Source: Thermaceae bacterium
GTDB taxonomy: Bacteria > Deinococcota > Deinococci > Deinococcales > Marinithermaceae
Length of the DNA stretch: 64,000 nucleotides
Assembly: GCA_026984675.1 (NCBI GenBank)
Contig: JALSRQ010000057.1
Coordinates: forward strand, 1 to 64,000
Direction of reading: 5' to 3'
Below the pieces are notes generated by a model. It worked only from the letters and a program-made list of their open reading frames with translations, ran no database searches and was not told the origin of the DNA. This document shows positions 1 through 8,822 of the stretch, piece after piece. A program made the position numbers and the translations under genes. Numbering within the stretch: position 1 is the stretch's first letter; each line of letters opens with the position of its first letter.

Positions 1-1
1 C

Positions 2-418
2 ACCAAGCGGGACATCCTCTCGATCCTCCCCTTCGGCAACGTGGTGATCAGCGTCAAGGTGAGCGGCAAGACCCTGCGGGCCGCGCTGGAAAACGGCGTC
101 TCCCAGTGGGAGCGGACCAAGGGCCGTTTCCCCCAGGTCTCGGGCATCCAATACGTCTTTGACCCCAACCGCCCGGCGGGCGAGCGGATCCTCGAGGTCT
201 CCGTGAACGGAAAGCCCCTTGACCCCAACAAGACCTACGTCTGCGCCATCAACGACTACATGGGCCGGGGCGGCGACGGCTACACCATGTTCAAGAACGC
301 CCCCCGGGTGATCGACGAGCGGAACGGCAAGCTGCTCGCCCAGGTGGTGATCGACTACATCCAGGCCCACTCGCCGGTGGCCCCCAAGGTCGAGGGGCGG
401 ATCAGGATCCGGAAGTAG
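2..418 (+). CDS. 5'-nucleotidase / 2',3'-cyclic phosphodiesterase family protein, C-terminal part (5' end outside window)
   Basis: Open frame runs in from the window edge; NGVSQWE...GRFPQVSGIQYVFDPNRP...GGDGYTMFK matches the 5'-nucleotidase C-terminal domain pattern. Confidence 0.85.
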   Translation, partial: TKRDILSILPFGNVVISVKVSGKTLRAALENGVSQWERTKGRFPQVSGIQYVFDPNRPAGERILEVSVNGKPLDPNKTYVCAINDYMGRGGDGYTMFKNAPRVIDERNGKLLAQVVIDYIQAHSPVAPKVEGRIRIRK

Positions 419-430
419 CCGGCCCGAAGG

Positions 431-460
431 CCGGGTCCCGGGGCGTGCCCCGGGACCCGG
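431..460. terminator. Strong bidirectional hairpin between convergent genes
   Basis: CCGGGTCCCGGGG-CGTG-CCCCGGGACCCGG (13 bp arms) followed by TTCTTCTTTT; lies between two convergent CDSs. Confidence 0.8.
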
Positions 461-474
461 TTCTTCTTTTGGGG

Positions 475-1893
475 CTAGAGGTCGTAGTACAGGTGGTACT
501 CGACCGGGGTGGTGCGGAGCCGGACCTGGTCGATCTCGGCCCGCTTGAGCTCGATCCACTCCTCGAGGATCGCCTCGGTGAAGACCCCGCCGGCGAGCAG
601 GAAGTCGTGGTCCTTCTCCAGCGCCACCAGGGCCTCGTCGAGGCTCTTGGGCAGGGTCTTGATCCGGCGGGCCTCCCGGGGCGAGAGGTCGTAGAGGTTC
701 TTGTCCACCGGCTTGGGGGGCTCGAGCTCCCGGCGGATGCCGTCCAGGCCGGCCATCAGCATCGCCGCGAAGGTGAGGTAGGGGTTGCCCGAGGGGTCGG
801 GGGCCCGGTACTCGATCCGCTTGGACTTGCGGTGGGCGGGGCCCGAGAAGTACATGGGGATGCGGATGATCGCCGAGCGGTTCCGCCGCGAGATGATCAG
901 GTTGACCGGGGCCTCGTAGCCGGGCACCAGCCGGCGGTAGGAGTTGACGGTGGGGTTGGTGATCGCCGCCAGCGCCGGGCCGTGGGCCAGCAGGCCGGCG
1001 GCGTAGTGCATCGCCAGCTGGGAGAGCTCGGCGTAACCCTTCTCGTCGTAGAACAGGGGCTCGCCCTTCTTCCAAAGCGACTGGTGGGTGTGCATCCCCG
1101 AGCCGTTGTCGCCGAAGAGGGGCTTGGGCATGAAGGTCACCGTCTTGCCGGCCTTGGCCGCGGTCTGGCGAACGGCGTACTTGTACTTGAACACGTGGTC
1201 GCCGGTGGTGGTCAGGGTGTCGAAGCGGATGTCGATCTCGGCCTGGCCGGCGGTGGCCACCTCGTGGTGGTGGAGCTCGACCCGCACCCCGGTGGCCTCG
1301 AGGTTCTTCACCATCGCGCTGCGCAGGTCCTGGAACTTATCGACCGGGGGGGCCGGGAAGTAGCCCTCCTTGGGCCGGATCCAGAGGCCGTCGCCGCCCT
1401 CGTAGCTGTGCCAGTGCCCCTCGATCGAGTCGATCCAGAACCCCGAGTTGTGGGGTTCGATCGAAAAGCCCACCTCGTCGAAGATGAAGAACTCGATCTC
1501 GGGCCCCCAGTAGCTGGTGTCGGCGATGCCGCTCTCCTTGAGGTAGGCCTCGGCCCGCTTGGCCACCCCCCGGGGGTCCTTGTCGTAGAACTTCCGCTCC
1601 ACCGGGTCGAACACGTCGGCGATCACCACCAGGGTGGGGTGCTCGGCGAAGGGGTCGACGAAAGCGGTGGCCAGGTCGGGGAGCAGCAGCATGTCGGACT
1701 CGTTGATCGCCTGGAACCCGGTGATCGAGGAGCCGTCGAAGCCCGCCCCCTGGGTGAAGAAGGCCTCGTCGGCCTCGTGGGCCGGCACGCTGAAGTGCTG
1801 CCAGCGCCCGGGCAGGTCGGAAAAGCGCAGGTCGACGAAGGCGATCCCCTGCTCCTTGATGAACTTCACCGCTTCTTTGGCATCCTTGAACAC
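475..1893 (-). CDS. glnA: Glutamine synthetase type I, long (GSI-beta-like) form, 472 aa
   Basis: GAGFDGSSITGF, MHTHQSLW, NLYDLSPREARRIKTLP near the adenylylation-site position; GTG start at 1893 preceded by GGAGGTGCGAAC, shorter than the ORF-track start at 2064. Confidence 0.93.
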   Translation of the reverse strand: MFKDAKEAVKFIKEQGIAFVDLRFSDLPGRWQHFSVPAHEADEAFFTQGAGFDGSSITGFQAINESDMLLLPDLATAFVDPFAEHPTLVVIADVFDPVERKFYDKDPRGVAKRAEAYLKESGIADTSYWGPEIEFFIFDEVGFSIEPHNSGFWIDSIEGHWHSYEGGDGLWIRPKEGYFPAPPVDKFQDLRSAMVKNLEATGVRVELHHHEVATAGQAEIDIRFDTLTTTGDHVFKYKYAVRQTAAKAGKTVTFMPKPLFGDNGSGMHTHQSLWKKGEPLFYDEKGYAELSQLAMHYAAGLLAHGPALAAITNPTVNSYRRLVPGYEAPVNLIISRRNRSAIIRIPMYFSGPAHRKSKRIEYRAPDPSGNPYLTFAAMLMAGLDGIRRELEPPKPVDKNLYDLSPREARRIKTLPKSLDEALVALEKDHDFLLAGGVFTEAILEEWIELKRAEIDQVRLRTTPVEYHLYYDL

Positions 1894-2118
1894 GTTCGCA
1901 CCTCCGCGCAAAATATTACAGCCAAAGCCTAGCGCGGGGCGGTGCGGGGTGTCAACCCGGGGCGCGTCATACGTTCGCGCTATCCGGTTCAAACGGCCAG
2001 AGTAGCCGGAACAATCGTCGTGATTCCTGGGGATTTTGGTGAAAATTGGAGGAACACGGGGCACGGTCGCATGAAGTTTCCTTACGAATGAATATTCGCC
2101 CTGTGCTACCCTGGGGCC

Positions 2119-3459
2119 ATGGCGCTCTCCCAGGCCGAGATCCTAAAGGAGCTGCGTTCGGCCAAGGTCCGCTTTTTAAGGCTCCAGTTCACCGACATCC
2201 TGGGCCTCAACAAGAACGTCGAGGTCCCCGCCAGCCAGTTCGAAAAGGCCCTCGACGGGGAGATCCTCTTCGACGGCACCTCGATCGAGGGGTTCGCCCG
2301 GGTCGACGAGTCGGACATGCTCCTGAGGCCGGACTACGCGACCTTCGCGGTCTTCCCCGATAGCCTCGAGGACCCCGCCCGGGGCCGGGTGGCCCGCCTG
2401 ATCTGCGACGTCGCCTACCCCGACGGCACCCCCTTCGAGGGCGACCCCCGCCAGGCCCTGAGGCGCCAGATCGCCGCCCTCCGGTCGCTCGGCTACGACG
2501 ACCTCTACGCCGGCCCCGAGCCCGAGTTCTTCCTCTTCCTGCGGGACCGCGAGGGCCTCCCCACCACCGCCACCCACGACGACGCCGGCTACTTCGACCT
2601 GGCCCCCCTCGACAAGGGCGAGGAGGCCCGGCGGGACATGGTCAACGTCCTCACCGCCATGGGGTTCGAGATCGAGGGGGCCCACCACGAGGTGGCCCCC
2701 GGCCAGCACGAGATCGACTTCCGCTACGCCGACGCCCTGACCACCGCCGACCGCATCGCCACCTTCAAGTTCGTGGTCAAGCGGGTCGCCCTCCTCCACA
2801 ACCTCCACGCCACCTTCATGCCCAAGCCGATCGCCGGGCGCCACGGCTCGGGGATGCACACCCACCTCTCGATCTTCCAGGGAGGCGCCAACGCCTTCTT
2901 CGACCCCAAGGGCGCCTACCAGCTCTCGGCGGTCGCCCGCCACTTCATCGCCGGGCTCCTCGAGCACGCCCCCGCCCTGCTGGCGATCACCAACCCGCTG
3001 GTCAACTCCTACAAACGGCTCACCCCGGGGTTCGAGGCCCCCACCAACGTGGCCTGGTCGGTCTCCACCCGCACCGCGATGGTCCGGGTGCCGGCCCGGC
3101 GGGGGGTGGGCACCCGGGCCGAGCTCCGCACCCCCGACCCCAGCGCCAACCCCTACCTCGCCCTGGCCGCGGTGCTGGCCGCCGGGCTCGACGGGCTCCG
3201 GCGGGGGCTCGAGCCGCCGCCGCCGATCCAACGGGACATCGCCGAGATGAGCGTGCGCGACCGCCGCCGCCACAAGGTCAAGGCCCTTCCCGGCACCCTG
3301 CGGCAGGCGCTGGACGCGCTGGAGCGCGATCCGGTGATCCAGGAGGCGCTGGGCAAGCCGATCTACCGCCACTTCCTCAAGGCCAAGCGGCTGGAGTGGG
3401 AGGCCTACCGGGTGGCGGTGCACCCCTGGGAGCTCGAGCGCTACCTGATCAAATATTGA
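2119..3459 (+). CDS. glnA: Glutamine synthetase type I, short (GSI-alpha-like) form, 446 aa
   Basis: DGTSIEGFARVDESDM, MPKPIAGRHGSGMHTHLS, C-terminal HPWELERYLIKY; -10 TACCCT 6 nt upstream of ATG. Confidence 0.92.
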   Translation: MALSQAEILKELRSAKVRFLRLQFTDILGLNKNVEVPASQFEKALDGEILFDGTSIEGFARVDESDMLLRPDYATFAVFPDSLEDPARGRVARLICDVAYPDGTPFEGDPRQALRRQIAALRSLGYDDLYAGPEPEFFLFLRDREGLPTTATHDDAGYFDLAPLDKGEEARRDMVNVLTAMGFEIEGAHHEVAPGQHEIDFRYADALTTADRIATFKFVVKRVALLHNLHATFMPKPIAGRHGSGMHTHLSIFQGGANAFFDPKGAYQLSAVARHFIAGLLEHAPALLAITNPLVNSYKRLTPGFEAPTNVAWSVSTRTAMVRVPARRGVGTRAELRTPDPSANPYLALAAVLAAGLDGLRRGLEPPPPIQRDIAEMSVRDRRRHKVKALPGTLRQALDALERDPVIQEALGKPIYRHFLKAKRLEWEAYRVAVHPWELERYLIKY

Positions 3460-3486
3460 CACCCTGCCTGCATTTTCTTGTAAAAT
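3456..3486 (+). promoter_or_regulatory. Predicted promoter for livJ
   Basis: TTGACA (3456-3461) and TAAAAT (3481-3486), spacer 19 nt (17 nt if the -10 is read as TGTAAA); -35 overlaps the glnA TGA stop. Confidence 0.6.
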
Positions 3487-3528
3487 GCCCCTGCGAGAAA
3501 TGAAGAACTCGCAGAGATGGAGGGGGAT

Positions 3529-4695
3529 ATGAAGAAAGCGTTGTGGCTAGCGGTTCTGGCTTTGGGTGCCCTGGCCTTCGCCCAGGGCAAGGTGATCAAG
3601 ATCGCCACCGTCTCGCCGCTCTCCGGCGAGCAGGCGGCCCTCGGCGAGATGATCAAGCTGGGCGCCCAGCTGGCGATCGAGGAGGCCCAGGCCGACTTCG
3701 AGAAGATGGGCTTCAAGCTGGAGCTGGCGCCCCAGGACGACCAGGCCAACCCCGACGTCGGGGTGGCGGTGGCCCGCCGGCTGGTCACCGACCCCGAGAT
3801 CGTGGCGATCGTCGGCCACCTGAACACCGGCGTGGCGATCCCCTCGTCGGAGGTCTACAAGGACTACCAGCTCCCCATGGTCTCCCCGGCCAACACCGGC
3901 CCGGCGGTGACCGACCGCTGCTACCTCGACATCGACCGCCTGGTGGGCCGTGACGACGTGCAGGGCCCGGCCGGCGCCACCTTCGCGGTGAAGACCCTGG
4001 GCGCCAAGCGGATCTTCATCGTCCACGACAAGACCACCTACGGTCAGGGCATCGCCGAGCAGTTCCGGAAGCGGGCGCTGGAGCTCGGGGCCCAGGTGGT
4101 GGGCTTCACCGGCACCGAGGAGAAGTCGAACTTCCAGGCCCTCATCCTCCAGATGAAGGCCAAGCGGCCCGACTTCGTCTACTTCGGCGGCATCTACAAC
4201 CAGGGCGCGGTGCTCCTCAAGCAGATGCGCGAGCGGGGCATCAAGGCCACCTTCATGGGCCCCGACGGCCTCGACTCCTCGAAGTTCGTGGAGATCGCCG
4301 GCCAGGCGGCCAAGGGCGCCTACTACACCACCGTCGCCGGTCCCATCGACCAGTACCCCAAGGCCAAGGCGATGGCCGAGAAGTTCGAGAAGAAGTTCGG
4401 CAAGGCGCCGGAGTCCTTCGCGATCTACGGCTACGACTCCGCCAACGTGATCATCAAGGCCCTCAAGAACTTCGTGAGCTACGCCCACCGGGCCCCGACC
4501 CGCGCCGAGCTCTCGATGCTGATCCGGCAGACCACCCTCGAGGGCGTCACCGGCCACGTCGCCTTCGACTACAAGGGCGACCGCAAGGAGGCCGACTACT
4601 TCGTGGTGCACCTCGAGGAGGCCAAGTACCCCGGCAAGGTGGTGAAGGTGATCTCCTTCCCCGCCCCGGCCACGCCCTGCAAGGCCATCAAGTAG
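3529..4695 (+). CDS. livJ: Branched-chain amino acid ABC transporter substrate-binding protein
   Basis: Signal peptide MKKALWLAVLALGALAFAQ; Leu/Ile/Val-binding fold motifs; first gene of livJHMGF; SD GGAGGGGG before ATG 3529. Confidence 0.92.
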   Translation: MKKALWLAVLALGALAFAQGKVIKIATVSPLSGEQAALGEMIKLGAQLAIEEAQADFEKMGFKLELAPQDDQANPDVGVAVARRLVTDPEIVAIVGHLNTGVAIPSSEVYKDYQLPMVSPANTGPAVTDRCYLDIDRLVGRDDVQGPAGATFAVKTLGAKRIFIVHDKTTYGQGIAEQFRKRALELGAQVVGFTGTEEKSNFQALILQMKAKRPDFVYFGGIYNQGAVLLKQMRERGIKATFMGPDGLDSSKFVEIAGQAAKGAYYTTVAGPIDQYPKAKAMAEKFEKKFGKAPESFAIYGYDSANVIIKALKNFVSYAHRAPTRAELSMLIRQTTLEGVTGHVAFDYKGDRKEADYFVVHLEEAKYPGKVVKVISFPAPATPCKAIK

Positions 4696-4719
4696 GTCGG
4701 AGCGGGGAGGCCAGGGTTC

Positions 4720-4743
4720 GAGGGGGCGCGGCCGCGCCCCCTC
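4720..4743 (+). terminator. Palindromic hairpin between livJ and livH (possible partial terminator)
   Basis: Perfect 24-nt palindrome GAGGGGGCGCGGCCGCGCCCCCTC followed by CCCTTTC. Confidence 0.65.
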
Positions 4744-4815
4744 CCCTTTCGGCCGCCCGGGGTGTGCTAAGTTATACATCGTTATGCGCGTTTACCCGTC
4801 GTCCGGAGGTGCGCC

Positions 4816-5979
4816 TTGCTCGAAGTCCTGATCCAGCTGCTCCCCAGCGTGCTGCTCGAGGGGCTCATCCTTGGCTTCGTGTACGCCATGATCGCGCTCG
4901 GCTACACGATGGTCTACGGCGTCCTCGAGCTCATCAACTTTGCCCACTCGGAGATCTTCATGTCGGGGGCGGTGGCCGGGGCCGAGACCTTCATCTTATT
5001 AAAAGCGGCGGTGCCCAACCCCTTTATCCTGCTCGCCCTGGCGATCCTGATCGGCGGCGCGGTGGCCGCGATCGTGGCCATCCTGGTCGAGCGGCTGGCC
5101 TACCGGCCGCTCAGACGGCGGGGCACCACCAACCGGCTGGTTCCCCTGATCACCGCCATCGGCGCCTCGTTCTTCCTCCAGGACCTGGTGCGCCTGATCG
5201 AGGGGCTCTGGCACAACGCCTTCTACCGCCGCTACCCCTCGTTCGAGGTCTTCGAGGCCACCTACACCCTGCCCAACCTGCTGGGCTCGGTGATCATCCT
5301 GCTCACCCTCTGGATCGTGTTTTGGGTGCTGGCCTACTTCGCCTACTGGATCTACCGCGCCGCCACCGGCACCAAGGGGGTCTCCCGGAGGGCCTCGAGG
5401 GGGCTTTGGATCGCCTCCCTGGTCCTCACCTTGCTGGTGGCGGTGATCGACCGCGGCACGGTGTTCGGCGACCTCGGGCTCACCATCCAGATGAAGTCGA
5501 TCCTGGTGGTGGTGATCAGCTTCGCAATGCTCTATGGCCTTAACTGGCTGGTCCACAAGACCAAGCTGGGGATCGCCATCCGGGCGGTGGCCCAGGACGC
5601 CCAGACCGCCAGCCTGATGGGAATCGACCCCGACGTGATCATCACCTACACCTTCCTGATCGGGGGCTTCCTCGGCGGGGTGGCGGGGGTGCTCTTCGGC
5701 CTGCTCTACACCCTGGTCCACCCCTACGTCGGCTTCATCCCCGGGATCAAGGCCTTCACCGCCGCCGTACTGGGGGGCATCGGCAACATCACCGGCGCCG
5801 CCCTGGGCGGGCTGGTGCTGGGAATGCTGGAGATGCTCGGCGGCACCTACCTGACCTTCCTCACCAACGGCGCCATGGGGACCGAGTACAAGGACATCCT
5901 GGCCTTCGCGATCCTGATCTTTATCCTGCTCTTCCGGCCCCAGGGGATCATGGGCGAACAGGTGGGTGAGAAGGTATGA
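4816..5979 (+). CDS. livH: Branched-chain amino acid ABC transporter permease LivH
   Basis: Multi-TM; ELINFAHSEIFM and AVLGGIGNITGAALGG motifs; TTG start with GGAGGTGCGCC upstream. Confidence 0.92.
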   Translation: MLEVLIQLLPSVLLEGLILGFVYAMIALGYTMVYGVLELINFAHSEIFMSGAVAGAETFILLKAAVPNPFILLALAILIGGAVAAIVAILVERLAYRPLRRRGTTNRLVPLITAIGASFFLQDLVRLIEGLWHNAFYRRYPSFEVFEATYTLPNLLGSVIILLTLWIVFWVLAYFAYWIYRAATGTKGVSRRASRGLWIASLVLTLLVAVIDRGTVFGDLGLTIQMKSILVVVISFAMLYGLNWLVHKTKLGIAIRAVAQDAQTASLMGIDPDVIITYTFLIGGFLGGVAGVLFGLLYTLVHPYVGFIPGIKAFTAAVLGGIGNITGAALGGLVLGMLEMLGGTYLTFLTNGAMGTEYKDILAFAILIFILLFRPQGIMGEQVGEKV

Positions 5980-7253
5980 AGAAGCTCCTACAAAACTCCG
6001 CCTTCCTGAGCCTCCTCATCGCGTTAAGCGCGATCATCTTCGGCTACTGGCTGCTTCAAAACCCCCGCAGCACGCTGGCCTTCCTGCTCACCCTGGGGGC
6101 GCTGCTGGCCGCCTTCATGCTCGACATCCCCCGCTGGCTCAAGGTGCTGGTGGGCGGGGCGATCCTGCTCCTGGTCGTCCCCATGGCGGGCTTTAAGAAC
6201 TCCTTCCTCTTCGAGCTCGGGGTTCAGACCGGGATCTACGCCGCCATGGCCCTGGGGCTCAACGTGGTGGTGGGGCTGGCGGGCCTTTTGGACCTCGGTT
6301 ACGCCGCCTTCTTCGCGGTGGGGGCCTACACCTGGGCGATCTTCGGCTCCAAGCAGGCCAACCAGTTCATGCCCTGGCACATCTTCCCCCTGCCCGGGGC
6401 CTACTTCTACCTCTTCATGCTGGTGGCGGTGGTGATGGCCGCGCTGACCGGCGTGGTCATCGGCTCGCCGGCCCTCCGGCTCCGGGGCGACTACCTGGCG
6501 ATCGTCACCCTGGGGCTCGGCGAGATGGTCCGGGTGCTGGCCAACAACCTGGACCACCCGGTCAACCTCACCAACGGCCCCCAGGGGATCACCCCCATCC
6601 AGCGGCCCCCGATCGACTGGTTCATCGGCCTCTTCGACCGGTTCGGCATCCACATGAGCCGGGCCGAGGCCTACCCCCTCTTCTTCTACTTCCTGGTGCT
6701 GGTGATCATCGGCATCGTGACCCTGGTCAACATCCGGCTCGACCGCTCGCGGTTCGGGCGGGCCTGGATCGCGATCCGCGAGGACGAGGTGGCGGCCCGG
6801 GCGATGGGGATCCCGCTTTTGCCCACCAAGCTCCTGGCCTTCGCCACCGGGGCCAGCTTCTCGGGGGCGATGGGGGCGCTCTTCGCCGCCAAGCAGCTCT
6901 ACGTGAGCCCGGAGTCCTTCACCCTGATCCAGTCGATCATGATCTTGGTGATGGTGATCCTGGGGGGGATGGGCTCGATCCCCGGGGCGATCCTGGGGGC
7001 GGCGACGGTGACGATCCTGAACGTCGACCTCCTGAAGACCGCCTCCGACTACCTGAACGACCTCCGGAACGCCGGCTTCGTCCTCGATCTGGGGATCTTT
7101 AAGTACAACTTCGCCAACCTCCCCAACCAGCTCGAGCCCGCCAAGTACGAGCGGATGGTCTTCGGCCTGATCATGATCCTGATGATGATCTACCGGCCCG
7201 AGGGGATCATCCCCGAGCGCCGGCACCTCGCCGAGATGAAGGAGAAGGCATGA
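5976..7253 (+). CDS. livM: Branched-chain amino acid ABC transporter permease LivM
   Basis: GLNVVVGLAGLLDLGYAAFFAVGAY; GGMGSIPGAILGA; ATGA overlap with livH. Confidence 0.93.
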   Translation: MKKLLQNSAFLSLLIALSAIIFGYWLLQNPRSTLAFLLTLGALLAAFMLDIPRWLKVLVGGAILLLVVPMAGFKNSFLFELGVQTGIYAAMALGLNVVVGLAGLLDLGYAAFFAVGAYTWAIFGSKQANQFMPWHIFPLPGAYFYLFMLVAVVMAALTGVVIGSPALRLRGDYLAIVTLGLGEMVRVLANNLDHPVNLTNGPQGITPIQRPPIDWFIGLFDRFGIHMSRAEAYPLFFYFLVLVIIGIVTLVNIRLDRSRFGRAWIAIREDEVAARAMGIPLLPTKLLAFATGASFSGAMGALFAAKQLYVSPESFTLIQSIMILVMVILGGMGSIPGAILGAATVTILNVDLLKTASDYLNDLRNAGFVLDLGIFKYNFANLPNQLEPAKYERMVFGLIMILMMIYRPEGIIPERRHLAEMKEKA

Positions 7254-8035
7254 GCGAGGCGATCCTCGAGGTCAACGAGGTCACCAAGACCTTCGGCGGC
7301 CTGGTGGCGGTGAACCAGGTCACCATGCACGTCGAGCGGCGGCGGATCTTCGCGGTCATCGGGCCCAACGGCGCCGGCAAGACCACCTTCTTCAACCTGG
7401 TCACCGGGATCTACAAGCCCGACACCGGCTCGATCGTCTTCGACGGCGAGGCGATCACCGGCCGCGACCCGGCGGTGATCGCCGCCAAGGGCATGGCCCG
7501 GACCTTCCAGAACATCCGCCTGTTCGGCTCGATGTCGGCCCTGGAGAACGTGATGGTGGCCCGCCACGTCCACACCAAGACCAGCTACGCCGACGCCCTG
7601 CTCCACACCCCCCGCTACCACCGCGAGGAGCAAAGGGCCCGGGATCGGGCGATGGAGCTCCTCGCCTACATGCAGCTCGACCACCGTGCCCAGGAGCTCG
7701 CCAAGAACCTGCCCTACGGCGAGCAGCGGCGGCTGGAGATCGCCCGGGCGCTGGCGCTGGAGCCCAAGCTCCTCCTGCTCGACGAACCCGCCGCCGGCAT
7801 GAACCCCCAGGAGACCGAGGACCTGCAGCGGCGGATCGTGGGGATCCGCGACGACCTGGGGATCACCATCGTGCTGATCGAGCACGACATGAAGCTGGTG
7901 ATGAGCATCTCGGAGCGGATCGCGGTGCTCGACTACGGCAAGAAGATCCTCGAGGGCACCCCCGAGGAGGTCCAAAACGACCCCCGGGTGATCGAGGCCT
8001 ACCTGGGGCCGGGGGCGGCGGAGGGCGTGCAATGA
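7250..8035 (+). CDS. livG: Branched-chain amino acid ABC transporter ATP-binding protein LivG
   Basis: GPNGAGKTTFFNLVTG, YGEQRRLEIARAL, LLLLDEPAAGMNP. Confidence 0.94.
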   Translation: MSEAILEVNEVTKTFGGLVAVNQVTMHVERRRIFAVIGPNGAGKTTFFNLVTGIYKPDTGSIVFDGEAITGRDPAVIAAKGMARTFQNIRLFGSMSALENVMVARHVHTKTSYADALLHTPRYHREEQRARDRAMELLAYMQLDHRAQELAKNLPYGEQRRLEIARALALEPKLLLLDEPAAGMNPQETEDLQRRIVGIRDDLGITIVLIEHDMKLVMSISERIAVLDYGKKILEGTPEEVQNDPRVIEAYLGPGAAEGVQ

Positions 8036-8745
8036 AGAAGGTCCTCGAGCTCAAGAACGTCCACACCTACTACGGCCACATCCACGCCCTCAAGGGGATC
8101 GACCTCGAGGTCGGCGAGGGCGAGATCGTGACCCTGATCGGGGCCAACGGCGCCGGCAAGACCACCACCCTGCGAACGATCTCGGGGATGATCCACCCCC
8201 GGGAGGGCGAGGTCCTCTTCGAGGGGGTGGCGGTCCACCACCTCCCCGCCCACCAGATCGTCAAGCGCGGGGTGGGGCACGTCCCCGAGGGCCGGCGGAT
8301 CTTCCCCCGACTCACGGTGGAGGAAAACCTCGAGATCGGCGCCTACCTGCAAAACGACCGGCAGGAGATCGAGCGGCGCAAGGCCGAGGTCTTCGAGCTC
8401 TTCCCCCGCCTGGCCGAGCGCCGTCGCCAGCTCGGGGGCACCCTCTCCGGCGGCGAGCAGCAGATGCTGGCGATCGGCCGGGCGCTGATGCAGGACCCCC
8501 GGATCCTGCTCCTCGACGAGCCCTCGATGGGGCTCGCGCCGGTACTGGTGGACGTGATCTTCGAGACCGTCGCCGAGCTCAACAAGCGCGGCAAGACGAT
8601 CCTGTTGGTGGAGCAAAACGCCCTCAAGGCCCTGGAGGTCGCCCACCGCGGCTACGTCCTCCAAACCGGCGAGATCACCCTGGCCGGCCCGGCCAAGGAG
8701 CTGGCCCAAAACGAGGAGGTCAAGAAGGCTTACCTCGGGGGCTAG
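8032..8745 (+). CDS. livF: Branched-chain amino acid ABC transporter ATP-binding protein LivF
   Basis: GANGAGKTTTLRTISG, LSGGEQQMLAIGRALM, LLLDEPSMGLAP. Confidence 0.94.
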   Translation: MKKVLELKNVHTYYGHIHALKGIDLEVGEGEIVTLIGANGAGKTTTLRTISGMIHPREGEVLFEGVAVHHLPAHQIVKRGVGHVPEGRRIFPRLTVEENLEIGAYLQNDRQEIERRKAEVFELFPRLAERRRQLGGTLSGGEQQMLAIGRALMQDPRILLLDEPSMGLAPVLVDVIFETVAELNKRGKTILLVEQNALKALEVAHRGYVLQTGEITLAGPAKELAQNEEVKKAYLGG

Positions 8746-8763
8746 GTCCCCCAGCCTTCCTTG

Positions 8764-8782
8764 CCGCCCCTTAAGGGGGCGG
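8764..8782 (+). terminator. Hairpin after livF, overlapping the promoter region of the next gene
   Basis: CCGCCCC-TTAAG-GGGCGG(G) stem; TATACT (8785-8790) begins 2 nt after the hairpin. Confidence 0.6.
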
Positions 8783-8822
8783 CTTATACTTGGTCCCGTT
8801 AGGAAAGGATTGGGAGGTGGGT

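Noticed and set aside
445-1932. 495-aa ORF antisense to glnA, and the many similar long antisense ORFs (e.g. 2176-3462, 3547-4779, 6024-7226, 8799-10568, 22716-23909, 26610-27935)
   Set aside because: Expected from very high third-position GC; translations are low-complexity (G/V/D/L/P/R-rich), lack family motifs and lie opposite confidently identified genes
1993-2026. Imperfect inverted repeat around AATCGTCGTGATT upstream of glnA
   Set aside because: Arms do not pair beyond 4 bp; indistinguishable from chance
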